Positions 33,366 through 44,196 of a DNA stretch of 64,000 bases are shown here, in pieces. The DNA comes from Amoeboaphelidium protococcarum. Its lineage: Eukaryota; Aphelidiomycota; Aphelidea. How positions within the stretch are numbered: the first letter of the stretch is position 1; each line of letters starts with the position of its first letter. The notes beneath the pieces are model-generated. The model did not search any database, was not told the DNA's origin, and saw only the letters and a list, made by a program, of their open reading frames with translations. The position numbers and the translations under genes are program-made. The stretch spans positions 62,001 to 126,000 of the forward strand of contig JALECJ010000001.1 in assembly GCA_023515745.1 (NCBI GenBank), in the 5' to 3' direction.

Positions 33366-33965
33366 TTTTAAATCAGTTTATCTAGATAACTTTACAATAA
33401 TGAATAAACTAGCTTATTAAAGTGATTATAAAGCAAACTGATCAGGGGAAAAGATTGATCAAAGACGACAATTGGAGGAAAAGCTAAACGCGTGTTAATG
33501 AACGAGAAGGTGAAAACGCGTAAAGCTTTTACACGCTACGTGGCATAAGCATAAGAGCATACTTTTATAGAGTAAGTAAATAAGGCAATAAGTAAGCATC
33601 AGATAAAAATTCATGACAATCATCAATGTAATTATGACCGCCCGTCATGATATTTCTTCATCACACGCTTCATATAGTGGATAGATAACGTTACCGACAA
33701 TGAGTAAAGTAAATCTATCTAATACCATAGAATAGCTAATCAGACAAGGCTGAAACTAAAATACAATCCTTCACTATAATTCAGGTGTATATATATATAA
33801 TTTCTTATCATCCCTTTAGCTATTCATTAATATATCAACACACATTTCGCAACTTATGCCAAAATGTGTTGCTCAGTCAAATAACAAGTAGAATGCAAAT
33901 GGAAAAACTAGAAAGGAAAGGTCCTGTTCGGTTGTCTTTTAACTGAGCGAGTAAGAAACTAAACG
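33366..33965. other. Divergent intergenic region with paired ACGCGT sites
   Basis: Upstream of both the membrane protein and the Q/H-rich gene. It contains AAACGCGTG at 33487 and AAACGCGTAA at 33513 flanking a GAAGGTGAAA element. A short plus-strand frame from ATG 33856 (about 38 codons, TGA) contains a GTAAGA donor and might be an alternative 5' exon of the next gene, but the frames do not join. Confidence 0.4.
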
Positions 33966-34319
33966 ATGATGGAAGAAGGAGAAGAAGCATTATAATAGTC
34001 TGAGCTGGAGCAGTCAACATCGCCTGTAGATTACTAAACTTCTTCATCAGCGGAGAATGTCCGCGATCAAGGTTTCAATAAAGAAGAAGATAAAGAATAG
34101 GAATAGGAGGACGTGTTCTTTGATACTCTATATGAGCCCAATCCTCAGTATCAGGCGACACCGCTGATTTCGCCAGTTCCTCCACCTTATATGCCTGCAC
34201 GTTCTCGTTAGTCACACCATCAACACCACTCTAATCGGTCGTATTAATAATAACACTAGCAAGGCTCTCATTATTAGCAGTATGGGCACTCATATTCTAG
34301 GCGATAGCATCCTTATTGA
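33966..34319 (+). CDS. Small disordered Q/H-rich protein
   Basis: A 117-residue frame, TGA stop. Acidic and glutamine-rich at first (GFNKEEDKEQEQEDVFFD), it then carries a PY-like motif (SPVPPPYMPAR) and ends in a Q/H/Y-rich tail (HYQQYGHSYSRRQHPY). At least 14 of its codons are UAR, more than chance would place in a random frame, which supports it as real. PPxY-type motifs bind WW domains. No family is recognised. The start could lie further upstream. Confidence 0.48.
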
Positions 34320-34474
34320 TTGTTCATTGTAACATTAAACGTTTAAATTTCGCTATATGCTTTCATGTTTCGCGTCAATCTTTCAGTTCGATCTGCTTAG
34401 TATTGTTGACACTTCTGAAATAAATAATTAAGGGAAAAACAACAGTAAAATTCGATAGCAAGTTGTTTTCATAA

Positions 34475-35367
34475 TCACATAGTCTCCATTGCTGCTGCAC
34501 TTTGAGTACCGCGACGTTGCTTCTTGGCCTCAGCTTCACGCTCCTTCTCATCTTCAATTGACTTGACCAACTGCTCAATATCCTTGTCGCTGAGCATTGA
34601 GATCACTCCCTCATTCGGGCGCTTAGAGTCTGCAGAAGGTGCGGTCATTACAGCAATTTCAATATTCTTTGCACCAGTCTGCACAACTTCCAGCAGAGCC
34701 TTCACAGTCAGTGCCACAGTCTCATCCTTGTTCAGAGAGTCGGTCCAGTTCTTCTCCAGGAACTCTTGCACAGTCTTACTATTTCTGCCAATCGCTGCCG
34801 CCTTCCACAGAGTATATACACCAGCTGGATCGGTCTGATACAACATTGGAGCCAACTTGGCCTCGGTGGATGAACCGCTATCACTCTGCAGATCGAAACC
34901 CATGATTAGTGTGCTGATGCCGAATGGTCGCACACCACCACTCTGAGTGTACTTCTACTAGACACCGGCCACGTACTTGGCAATCTGCTCGGTCGAAGGC
35001 GCATCCTCTAGCGTGAGACGGAACGACTGACACTCCACTCTGGCCTTGTTGATCAGAACTCTAGCATCAGCCTACAGACCAGCGAATGCCATACAAATGT
35101 GTCTGTCCAACATGACCAATTTCTTTATAGTCTTGGACTCTTGCAGTTTAGCCACAGACTTTTTCTCAACGCCCAGCACTACGCAATCTTTACCGCGAAC
35201 ACCAACCTACATAGAATATTAATAATGACTTGCGTATTATTAGACCGGCACTTATATTGCATGTAACTTACCACACATGTTCCCTTGCGAACCGCTTCTA
35301 AAGCGTATTCAACTTGGAATAAATGACCATCAGGCGAAAAGACTGTCAATGCTCTATCGTACGACAT
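34475..35367 (-). CDS. PRE6: 20S proteasome subunit alpha type 4 (PSMA7/Pre6)
   Basis: Exons 35367-35272 and 35206-34475 with a 65-nt GTAAGT..TAG intron; 275 residues, TGA stop. The start [20 protein letters not shown] is the alpha-subunit signature, with [13 protein letters not shown] specific for alpha4. It continues [35 protein letters not shown] and [15 protein letters not shown]. Alpha subunits form the outer gated ring of the proteasome and have no catalytic threonine. The C-terminus is extended by a [16 protein letters not shown] tail beyond the usual basic end. Codon use is highly biased with hardly any UAR, as expected for strong expression. Confidence 0.96.
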
Positions 35368-35477
35368 TATGACTCAAATTAATTATATCCGACTCTTGAT
35401 TTTATTTTAATGTACTGTACGTGGAATAAGAACGAGAAGACGCTGTAGACAGACAACTTGATACGCACTTGGCTGAA

Positions 35478-35514
<37 letters not shown>
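35478..35514. repeat. (GA)n microsatellite
   Basis: About 18 uninterrupted GA dinucleotides between the proteasome gene start and the SAC1 3' end. On the sense strand of the proteasome gene this is a CT run about 110 bp upstream, similar to pyrimidine-rich leaders seen before other genes. Confidence 0.95.
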
Positions 35515-35516
<2 letters not shown>

Positions 35517-35628
35517 AGAAACGCGAGCGAGAAGATCTAAACTACGTCAGTCGCCAACTACACTTTAAATCAAGAGGGTTATGAAGAACATCAAAGAAGA
35601 ATGATATAATTACTTTATATGTTCATAA

Positions 35629-37896
35629 TCATGAATCAATGATAAAATCATCACCTTCCCAGGCGGTGTTACCACTGCGAGGTTGACTCCATCGCCAGCG
35701 GAATAAACGTTCCAAAGATGATAACTAACGAGATTCTAATGTTTAATGTGACAGTTGATAAGGCTGACCAAATATGACAAAGGGAAGGACAAAGAGGCGC
35801 CAAATGGATAACATGATCAGAATCGCTGTTGCCCCAATGTAGTCATAGACTGAGCGCAATTATCTCGGAGCAAAGTGGCGGAGAAATAGACCAAACAGAG
35901 TAGTGATTGTCACAGCTATCCAACAAGGCACATATACACATAGTGATACTATGGATGAAAAGGACATTGGCCATTAAAGCTAACTAGATCTGCGAAATAC
36001 ATTTGGTTTAAGCACTCGCAATGATTATCTCCTCTATAGCGATTACTATCTTATGGCATACGTAGAAGGAGAGTATAATTCGTGATCATCATCATTACCA
36101 CCGTCGCTGCCTCGATGATAACCCAAAAACTGATCCAACGCGTCCTGTCTATACGAGTCTGCAATGTTGTTCATGTAATATCGACTCAGCATTTTGAACA
36201 TGGTCAGCAATTTCGGTCTCAGCTTCCCATACAGACCCAGAGTTAGTAAATTCATCAGAAGACCAAGTATTGACCAACCAGTAAGTGGTTACCTGATGAA
36301 GGAGCAATGTAAAGTGCCAGTGCCAGTGTACTAAAGCGCCAGTGCATTGCCATTATCAATCCAAATATTGCGCCATTTTTATATGAAATCTCCGCCAAAG
36401 TGGCTATTCAGATTGTACTCTAAATCTCTAACAGAATGAACGTGATCTGCACCACCAATCTCGGAGGACAAGAGGTATGAGGCCACCACAAACATCACCA
36501 TATTGGTTCGATCAAGACAGTCGAGACAATTCAATCTGAACATGCTCTTTTATATCTTATTCACCTTCACGTTAAGCAACTATTATGCTTAAGACGGCCC
36601 TTGAACCGTACTACTACCACTACTGCTATTTGTTTAACTCCGTCTTCTCATTCTAGATCCACCGCTGGATACTGGAACTCTAACTGAAAATACAGAACCT
36701 TAATTGCCAGCAGAATGACGTAAATTTTCGAGGAGATCTTTCATTTGGAAACCGCCACTATTAATATCTATGGCGTGATGATGCACATCCGGCAGATGCT
36801 TAGACATTGCATCAGAAAATACGCGACGCAGCTGAGCCTCATATCCAGCAGTATTCAGTAGATTAATCACACGGACATCCGGGTACTCATTCTGAACCAT
36901 TTAGAAACTCATCTTCATCGCTTGTACAGTCTAATCATCCTCTGACCTTACAACAAGTGGTGGTTTATAGCTGAGATCAACTTCGTGATGCCAAATCCAT
37001 GGCACACTACCACGAAGTATTACAAATGACGATAATTCCATAAACTAACTGGACAATTACTTTACCAAAATCACCTCAGTCTCAGCCATCATTGCACAGT
37101 ATCCATTCAAATCTATTCCACGCCTAGTGTACCGTGTACCAGCTCTTTTACGTGACATTCTACTTATTAAATACACGGATTAGAACTTATTGTTACAATT
37201 ACCGGTACTAGAGGAGATTTATTAATCTTGTACAGGTATACAATTAACATATCCACAAATCAGTTTCCTCTAAAACTATATCAACTAAGGATTATCCATG
37301 ATGGCTCGAGTCAGAGGGATTTATAAAAATCTGTTCCACCAATATAAATCTCCATCATGTTAATTTTATTATGATAATAACACTTAAATGCTGCAAGTCA
37401 AGTCATAATCATCACTAAAGTAAATCTAACCAGATTCTAGAATACTAATCACATTCTATACAGTTTCATGGAGCAATTACTCTTGAGATAGAGTAAGAAA
37501 CTATTGTTTATGAATGTTCTAAGAGCCAGCCTTCACGCATCTTTAGATTGATAAAGATGCTGATGTTGCGTTATTAGAACCACCGATTATATTTAGAGGA
37601 GACTGGCAAATATTTTAGGCTTCACTGATATAGAAGATTAAACTAGCAAATCCAAGATGCACGAATCCAGCAATACATACAATTCGCTCCTCAACCACAT
37701 ATTTACTAGAAGTGAGTGGTGCAAAGTCATCATGAATTTATTCCAGTTTGAATTGCAGATCAGATTCTGTAGCAGAAATAGTCAACACATCACTCTATGC
37801 AGCAGCAGAAGCAGACGAAGATGATAACGAACTAGCAGATGTGTCTTGATGAGCACAAATAGAAACTTGACCATCAGAAGAAATATACAGATCCAT
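35629..37896 (-). CDS. SAC1: Phosphoinositide phosphatase Sac1
   Basis: A 755-residue single-exon frame, TGA stop. The SAC domain is complete: YFSDDYDLTCSIQ, RAGTRYTRRGIDLNGY, ILRGSVPWIWHHEVDLSYKP, the catalytic loop FRLNCLDCLDRTNMV (CX5R(T/N)) near residue 456, and ALQYTGTGTLH. A distal DSYRQDALDQFLGYHRG and two C-terminal hydrophobic segments (SLCVYVPCWIAVTITTLFGL; ATAILIMLSIWRLFVLPFV) give the ER/Golgi anchor. Sac1 removes PI4P at the ER and Golgi. The gene needs many UAR codons as Gln (for instance in the SQQNQH and QLIQFQRK stretches). An insert of Ser/Arg/Gln between MKDLLENLRH and the catalytic loop is longer than in yeast (623 residues total). Confidence 0.93.
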
Positions 37897-38249
37897 TATA
37901 CTAACTCCCTGTGACTGATAATTATAGTTTGTTCAAATTAAATTACAATAGGTACTATGTCAAGATAAAGTACTTAGATTAAAGGGAGTATGAAGAAGAA
38001 AGTCAAGAAGGACGCTTTCGAAACGAACGAAGCGAAGAACAGACGGTCTTTTGCCACCACTGATAGTGTCAACAGAGCATATTCTACTATCTATATAGCA
38101 ACAACTATGAAAAGAAGATTTAGCCTTATCATATAATTCTAATTAAATCTTTATTCTTGGCTCTAAACTGCAATATTATCAACTTTCATTAGTCCCATCA
38201 TCGCGAACGCGACAGAACGACAAAAGCACTTTCACATACCGCAGTGAAT
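37897..38249. other. Gene-free stretch
   Basis: AT-rich flank of SAC1 and 3' flank of the FAD monooxygenase. No gene, repeat or RNA feature recognised. Confidence 0.5.
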
Positions 38250-39710
38250 TCACTTCTTGGTCTTTCCACTCAAGTCGTGAATATCCTGGGACAATAGCAG
38301 AGATCTCTACTCTGCAGCCTTGAGACTCTTTTCCGAGTGTGGAATAAGACCAATCTTGCGCCACATGTGCTTTTGCATGATGCGCTGGTTGCTTTCAGCA
38401 TTCTCCTTTACGCCGCCTTGTTTCATGGCACGGGTGAACGCCTCATCCATATACCAGCCTTACTACGCAACTTCTTCAGCAACGGGACCATCTACCCACT
38501 CGCCGGTTAACTATTTAGCCAATCTTCTCAAATAATTCTTGGTCTACGTCCATGCCATACGACTTGCAGATAATGGCATCATATTGAAGGATAGGTAAGT
38601 TAACGCGTGTCCAACCTTGATGCGTTTAGCAGAATACGCCTCCAACGCAGCGTCAATATCCTCACCGTTGTTATCGCGTAGACAATGAGACAATACGCTT
38701 GCATCAACCAAGGCAGTGTTCAATCCCATACCCATGCCAGGACTGGTTGCATGAGCAGCGTCACCAACTAGGACAGCACTACCATACTTTTAGCCCAAGT
38801 GATACGGATAGCAAGTGAGTTATTAAGTTTGATACCAGGTGGCTTTCGATAAATTCTCGCAATCCTCCAAAGACAGATTCAACTTGGCAGATGCATTATT
38901 CAACAATTTCTGTAGTTACAAAGGATCAGACGTGACAAATCTCTCATCTAAAATATTCTCATCCGATGAGCCAATTATAAAGTTCAAATACTCGCCATCA
39001 GAAGGAAGCATCATAGCATTACATCCCTTAACCACATTTGGAAAGAAGGTCATTGCTGACGGATCTATGCCCTTCGGACACTTGATAAAGATAGTCTTTA
39101 TACTTTGGAGGATATCACTCTGCGAGAAGTGGTACTGTGGACTCTGAGAAAATAAAGAGTTGCGAACCATAGAATATGTACCATCTGCACCGACCAGAAG
39201 ATCATAAGTCAGCGGCTACAATGGCTCATCCCTCACCTTAATCCACACAGATTTTTCGCGACCATCAACGAACGCCACTTTACAATTGAATCTCAACGTA
39301 AGTCTCTCTGCAGCCTCAGGCATCGCTTTCAGAAAATCCAATAGCTTTATCACCAAATTGTTTCTATCAACCAGGGCGCTCTCAGACTTGATTTCAAACT
39401 TCATCTTGCCAAAATGCATATTGATCTACTTGGACTCTTACACGGCGACCTTCACTTAATCCCAGAGGCCATCAATCTCGGATAGCGCCTGCTGCCCAAT
39501 AGAGGCGATACTAATCATCCAGCTTTTGGCTCGAGTAGCCTCGGTCAACTCATCGCCCTTCTCCAGCAATGTAACATTCCATCCATCTTTCAGCAAATTG
39601 ATAGCTGTCAGGAGACCACACGGACCGCCACCAGCAATGATACAGTTTCTCAACTCGCTACTTCCCACGGTTCTACCCCGGATATCAGAATCAAAATCTT
39701 CGGAAGACAT
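38250..39710 (-). CDS. FAD-dependent aromatic-ring monooxygenase (kynurenine 3-monooxygenase/UbiH-like)
   Basis: A 486-residue single-exon frame, TGA stop. The dinucleotide fold starts IIAGGGPCGLLTAINLL (GxGxxG with a GGGPCG variant), the DG motif reads LVGADGTYSMVR, and the second FAD motif LVGDAAHATSPGMGMGLNTA is complete. This is the class A flavoprotein hydroxylase signature. GMGMGLNTALVDASVL and the following AYSAKRIKVGHAL resemble kynurenine 3-monooxygenase, which hydroxylates kynurenine at the outer mitochondrial membrane. There is no clear C-terminal membrane anchor, so the exact substrate is open. Confidence 0.83.
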
Positions 39711-40188
39711 TTCAATTTTAAATTGCTGTTACTGTTCTGATAAAATGATAATATCAAAAAGGAAGGAAACATTAATCAGATAGAAAGCTTTTTATGGGGA
39801 TCGCTTAGTATATCACCGGCTGAAAATTAAAGTGGCGCAGCAGTGCTTAAATAAAACCGCGTGGTTCATTCACTGGTGGCCAATAATTCATAAGAAAATC
39901 CCAATATTAATATTAATGAAGTTTCAGTTTATCTCAGACAATCATTCGATGTTCATAAGTATTATAATCGCCACATCATGTTCAATCGGAAGTGGCAGAG
40001 TCCTGGATAAACGCGGTTCACTCCGGTTAGACGTCAGTCATAGTATGAACGCCGGCAGTCTTTATGAATGTAGTAAAGATATCAAACTGTCGTGGGACTA
40101 ATATGTTGCACTTTATAAAAAATAAATAAAAAATACCATACGATGTATAAATCATCAAGCTCTAAAATCAAGATAATTGCTCAGATAA
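39711..40188. other. Gene-free stretch
   Basis: Upstream region of the monooxygenase and downstream of the first SWEET gene. A plus-strand frame from ATG 39952 is open but resembles nothing and is within chance length under a one-stop code. Confidence 0.4.
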
Positions 40189-41127
40189 TCAAACATTCGC
40201 CTATTCATCAGACACTGGGACCACTTTGTTTCTATTCAAGTAAAGGAGAGCCAATTACACTAATCCATTCAAAGCTGAAAACAAGTTGGGAAGTAGGATA
40301 AAGTAATCAGCAATGACCAGACCATAAATCGCCCAAAAAGAGCCATTAATGAAATACGTGAATGCAAGAGGACCGTAAATTAATTTTGAAGTCTGCTCTG
40401 GATTTTTAATGACACGCCGAATGACAGTAAGAGGACTGGCCAGCATTATGGTGTAAAAGGAGACGCTGATCGATCCCATGAACGTGGCTCTACCCTGATC
40501 ATATTTTGGGTCTCGGAAGGCATTTAAAGCCACGAGCTATGCCACTAGAGCAATGGCAGGACCAAATACAGCCAGAGCCACGGCGGCCTTTAACTATTTC
40601 ATCATGAGCTGTGGATCGTAGCGTGGTTCAGACGATGTTTTAATCTAATTCTACGAGGACAATGAGCGATACTATCTCTTCTCATCACCATCCGCATTTT
40701 AATCATCTTACGAGTCTAAGCCATTGGTAGCCTGCAGCGGAATGTCTTCATCTTGAGGTGCCACTCCATCGCTAAGATCATCGTTATAAATGAAGAATCC
40801 ATACGCAACCAGTCCAATTACATAGAAAATGCCAGTACATATACCCATAAAGCCGACCCAGGATAGAAACAGGTCCTGCTTTTCTACACTATAAAAAGTA
40901 ATACCGAGGCCATTACCAAGCTAAAGTGCATAGGGGAGAGGATTAATCATTTTAGGGCGCACCAACATACGGCCAGCCGTATTCTTGTACGTCAGCAAAT
41001 ACCGAATCATTTACACAACGACAGGCATCGCCGCTAAATACACCAGAGCACTGGTCACTGAGCCCAGCGACGGAATCACATACCTCAGCACAATAAAACA
41101 CTCTTAAGATGCACACTCTACAAGCAT
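40189..41127 (-). CDS. SWEET-family sugar transporter, copy 1
   Basis: A 312-residue single-exon frame, TGA stop. Seven hydrophobic segments form two triple-helix PQ-loop/MtN3 repeats: the first with MINPLPYALQLGNGLG, the second with VSFYTIMLASPLTVIRRVIK and FINGSFWAIYGLVIADYF. The asparagine-containing NGxxW and N-P-L-P/SPLTVI motifs are those of SWEET uniporters, which pass sugars down their gradient across plasma or vacuolar membranes. A hydrophilic loop of about 60 residues (QATNGLDSQDDQNADGDEK) separates the halves, longer than in plants. An AAAGGTGAAA element lies 72-80 bp upstream. It is a tandem paralogue of the next gene. Confidence 0.87.
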
Positions 41128-41315
41128 TTTTAATACAATTGGTGGCTGGCGGAAGAATTTATATTGAGGGAGCAAAAATTAAAATTATTTTAAAGCAAAA
41201 GGTGAAAAATGAGTTGGCGCCTTAAGAGAAGTAGCGCGATCTGGGATCTGAGATTCTCGTCATAAAAAATTACAAGCGCGTGTAAAGCAAAACTATATCG
41301 CAATTTTACAAAGTA

Positions 41316-42233
41316 TCAAAGCTCGTGCACTGGCGGAGGCTTACCAAAAATGAACACCAAAACTACCTGCAAAACTCCAACTACAACAGCGACAACATTC
41401 GGGAACCAGATGAAATAATCATTGAGAACAAAACCGTAAACAGACCATAAGGAGCCATTCATAATCATGGCAATCGCCAGCGGAATGTAGATGAGTTCGC
41501 GCACCTTGGACTCGTATCTCAACTTGAGAATTCTATACAATACAGACAGCGGAGCTACGTACAAGAAGGTTAGAAATATCAGAGACGCCACTCCGAATAT
41601 CATCTTTCTGGCGGCAAAGTACTACTCAGCATTTTCTCTTGGAGTTAGGGGAATAAATACAACAATAGCCAAGATCAGATTGATACCAAAAGTCACGGTG
41701 GTGACTAATAAACTCTACGCCAGTTAACCAGACACCAATTTGACATCAACAGCGGTCGCCTGCGACTACTACTGATCATCTTCAATCATTACTTGTGTGG
41801 AGCCGCGCGGATTCAAAGCATCTTCGCTGATACTCTACATTTTGGCCATACCAAGAGAGTTAGCACTTCTCTTCTAGGCGACTATCAAATACGACCCGTA
41901 AACTTGGAGCATCACTAGATAGTAGACGGGGAGTATACATCCAAGAAAATTGACAGCAGCGATAAAGTAATCTTTGACAACAAAAGAGTAAAAGACCCAA
42001 GCGAGAGCATTCGGAAGTTGGAACGCATATGGCAGAGGATTTATCATCACAGGTCTCTTGTCAGCATCGATATCGTTCAGCAACACCGCCGACTTGAACT
42101 GGCGAGTCATAAATCTATGAATCTTCAATATCGAAGGCAGCGCTGAGAGATTGACTAAAGTTCCAGTTATCACACCCAGAGCAGGAAATACATACGTCAA
42201 CACTATTACACACGCTTGAGACTCGCAATTCAT
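41316..42233 (-). CDS. SWEET-family sugar transporter, copy 2
   Basis: A 305-residue single-exon frame, TGA stop. Layout parallels copy 1: start MNCESQACVIVLTYVFPALG, first repeat with MINPLPYAFQLPNALAWVFY, second with APLSVLYRILKLRYESKV and MNGSLWSVYGFVLNDYFIW. The two genes are 189 bp apart on the same strand and share motif order and the hydrophilic mid-loop, so they arose by tandem duplication. The loop here carries a short acidic/Q segment (MIEDDQQQSQ). Sugar specificity cannot be read from sequence. Confidence 0.87.
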
Positions 42234-42660
42234 TCTTATCGATATACGCGGAGTTTGCTAGAGAAGAGGAGGAAATACCGGTAGAGGCTTGCAGTTATTT
42301 AAGGCAGGATATAACTTATCTAATGTAAGTGGAGCAAGTATTTACGAATTCAATCGATCGATCCGATGACAGCCACTAAAATGTAAATGGATTGAAAATT
42401 TCACAAATTTGTCATTATTTGCGCGATCTGATGTGATTTGATCATTCATCGAGATATGCGTTTCAAGTATTCTCGGACCACTGTTTGCAGTAATGTCCCT
42501 CTGAAGCTGAATTATTATATTTAATTAACGCTGTTTACAGCACATTATTGTTATTGAACTCAAGGTTCTCAATCGTAACAAATCTCGCCCGATATTAAAG
42601 ATAACATCCAAATACTTGAATGATTAAATAACGTATTAAGAAAACGCTATTAAATTTAAA
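42234..42660. other. Gene-free stretch
   Basis: AT-rich DNA between the SWEET pair and the hydroxylase, probably the promoter of SWEET copy 2. No further feature recognised. Confidence 0.5.
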
Positions 42661-43632
42661 TCACTTGATATTATTCAATTCAGTTAAGGGTGGAGGCTGT
42701 TTGTAAGTTCCGAATAGTCTGTCTAGAACTCCAAAAGGACCATAATTGCAGTAACCAACGCGATGATGCATGTCGTGTAAAGCCGGGGTATCCATTGATG
42801 GATACTTGTGACCACAGTGAGCGTGTATGGCAGCTATTTGAGCAGCACAAATCCATATAATCACTAAAGCAAAGTGACTACGCATTATCATTGGGCCGAC
42901 CAGCATTGGAAGAGTATTAACCAATAAATGTTCAACTGGATGGGCTGAAACAGCAGCTGTTCCCGTTGGAGACTTGAACTGATGATGAATCTTATGGAAA
43001 CGCCAGAATTACTAAGTATGACACAGACGATGGAAGAAGTATAAAAGTACTTCGTCAACTGTAGCAATGACCAGAATGTTCAGAATTAAGCGCCATACGG
43101 TCGGAAATGGCTGGGATAATGACCAGTCGACGCGAGTCATAACTAGCCAATATAAAATAGTAAGTGGAAGGTTAACTACCAACTGATTGCGCAAAACATT
43201 CACAGCAGCGGATTTTATATCCTACCATGAAGTTTTGCGTTCAGGTTACAACTTGTATTGCGACGCACCAGGCCAGAATTCAAGCGCTGTATACACAGCA
43301 GCTGCCACCCAGTAAGCCAAAGATGTAACCGAGAAGCCACCAACTACCATTAGTAAGAACTGATCATTTGAATCATCAAAATACTTGTCCGCAATCCTAC
43401 TCCACAAAGCATCCAGATCACAGAAATGTTACACAGCAGCGTAAAACAACAAAAATGTACCCACTTGAATATGCAGATTACCGCCATCACCATCGGGAGT
43501 GCCAAAAACATGACGAATGTTTGAGGCTCGTATCTTAAAGTCGTTCCAGGATAATGGCTGTATAGGCTGAAACTCATCAGCATCAACTGCCTAAGTACTG
43601 ACCAGCTTTTCAGTTGACTTTTCTATATCCAT
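42661..43632 (-). CDS. Sterol desaturase/fatty-acid hydroxylase family membrane enzyme
   Basis: A 323-residue single-exon frame, TGA stop. The di-iron histidine boxes are HRLCH (about residue 203), HKIHH (about 215) and HDMHH (about 289), with HAHCGH before the last. The HXXXH/HXXHH/HXXHH order and four or so membrane segments (LPLTILYWLVM, LNILVIATVDEVLLYF, FALVIIWICAAQIAA) define the ERG3/ERG25/BMO superfamily of ER oxidases. C4-methylsterol oxidase or C5-desaturase activity is the likeliest, but the family also includes fatty-acid hydroxylases. Confidence 0.86.
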
Positions 43633-44196
43633 TTACTGTGTGTTTAATTAAAAATGAAAAGGAGACAAAATTATTTATAAAGCCACCATAAGGAGTGGGA
43701 TTATGAAAGCTTGTGAATGCAGACATAGGACCGCGTGTTTAGACAGTACATTGTCTCATTACAAAGTGGCGCGCCTATATCTATTCATGGCTGTCATACG
43801 CCATCGAGACGCAAACTAATGCTTATTGGTGGTATGTGATAAGCATATACAACAGTACAATCGATAGGATAAGTCTTTAATGACTGACGACCAACATAGG
43901 CGTCAACTGCAACTTATTTACACACTATGAGTACAATATTGATTTCACTCAATTCGTCAAGTCGTTAGATAGCTTTGCACGATTCTAGACATATCCGGAA
44001 CTGAATACGAAATTAAAATCATAAATAGCGTTTCTATTTACATCATTAGATCGACCTTGCAATCTGAGGTATTAACTCATCTCCGGTGACATATTTAAGG
44101 GGTAACATTGGTGTGTGACTTGATCACAATCTACCGCACTTCACTATTTTACTGTTGTCCTAGCATAGTAATACATTTTTAGTCTATTGAATCGCA
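43633..44196. other. Divergent intergenic region
   Basis: Promoter region shared by the hydroxylase (minus) and the EF-hand protein (plus). AT-rich without repeats. No gene is recognised. Confidence 0.5.

Noticed and set aside
36250-36300. GTAACC after the SAC1 TGTGTLH block, a possible splice donor
   Set aside because: The frame continues through it with TAA as Gln and preserves the downstream conserved helix, so no intron is needed.
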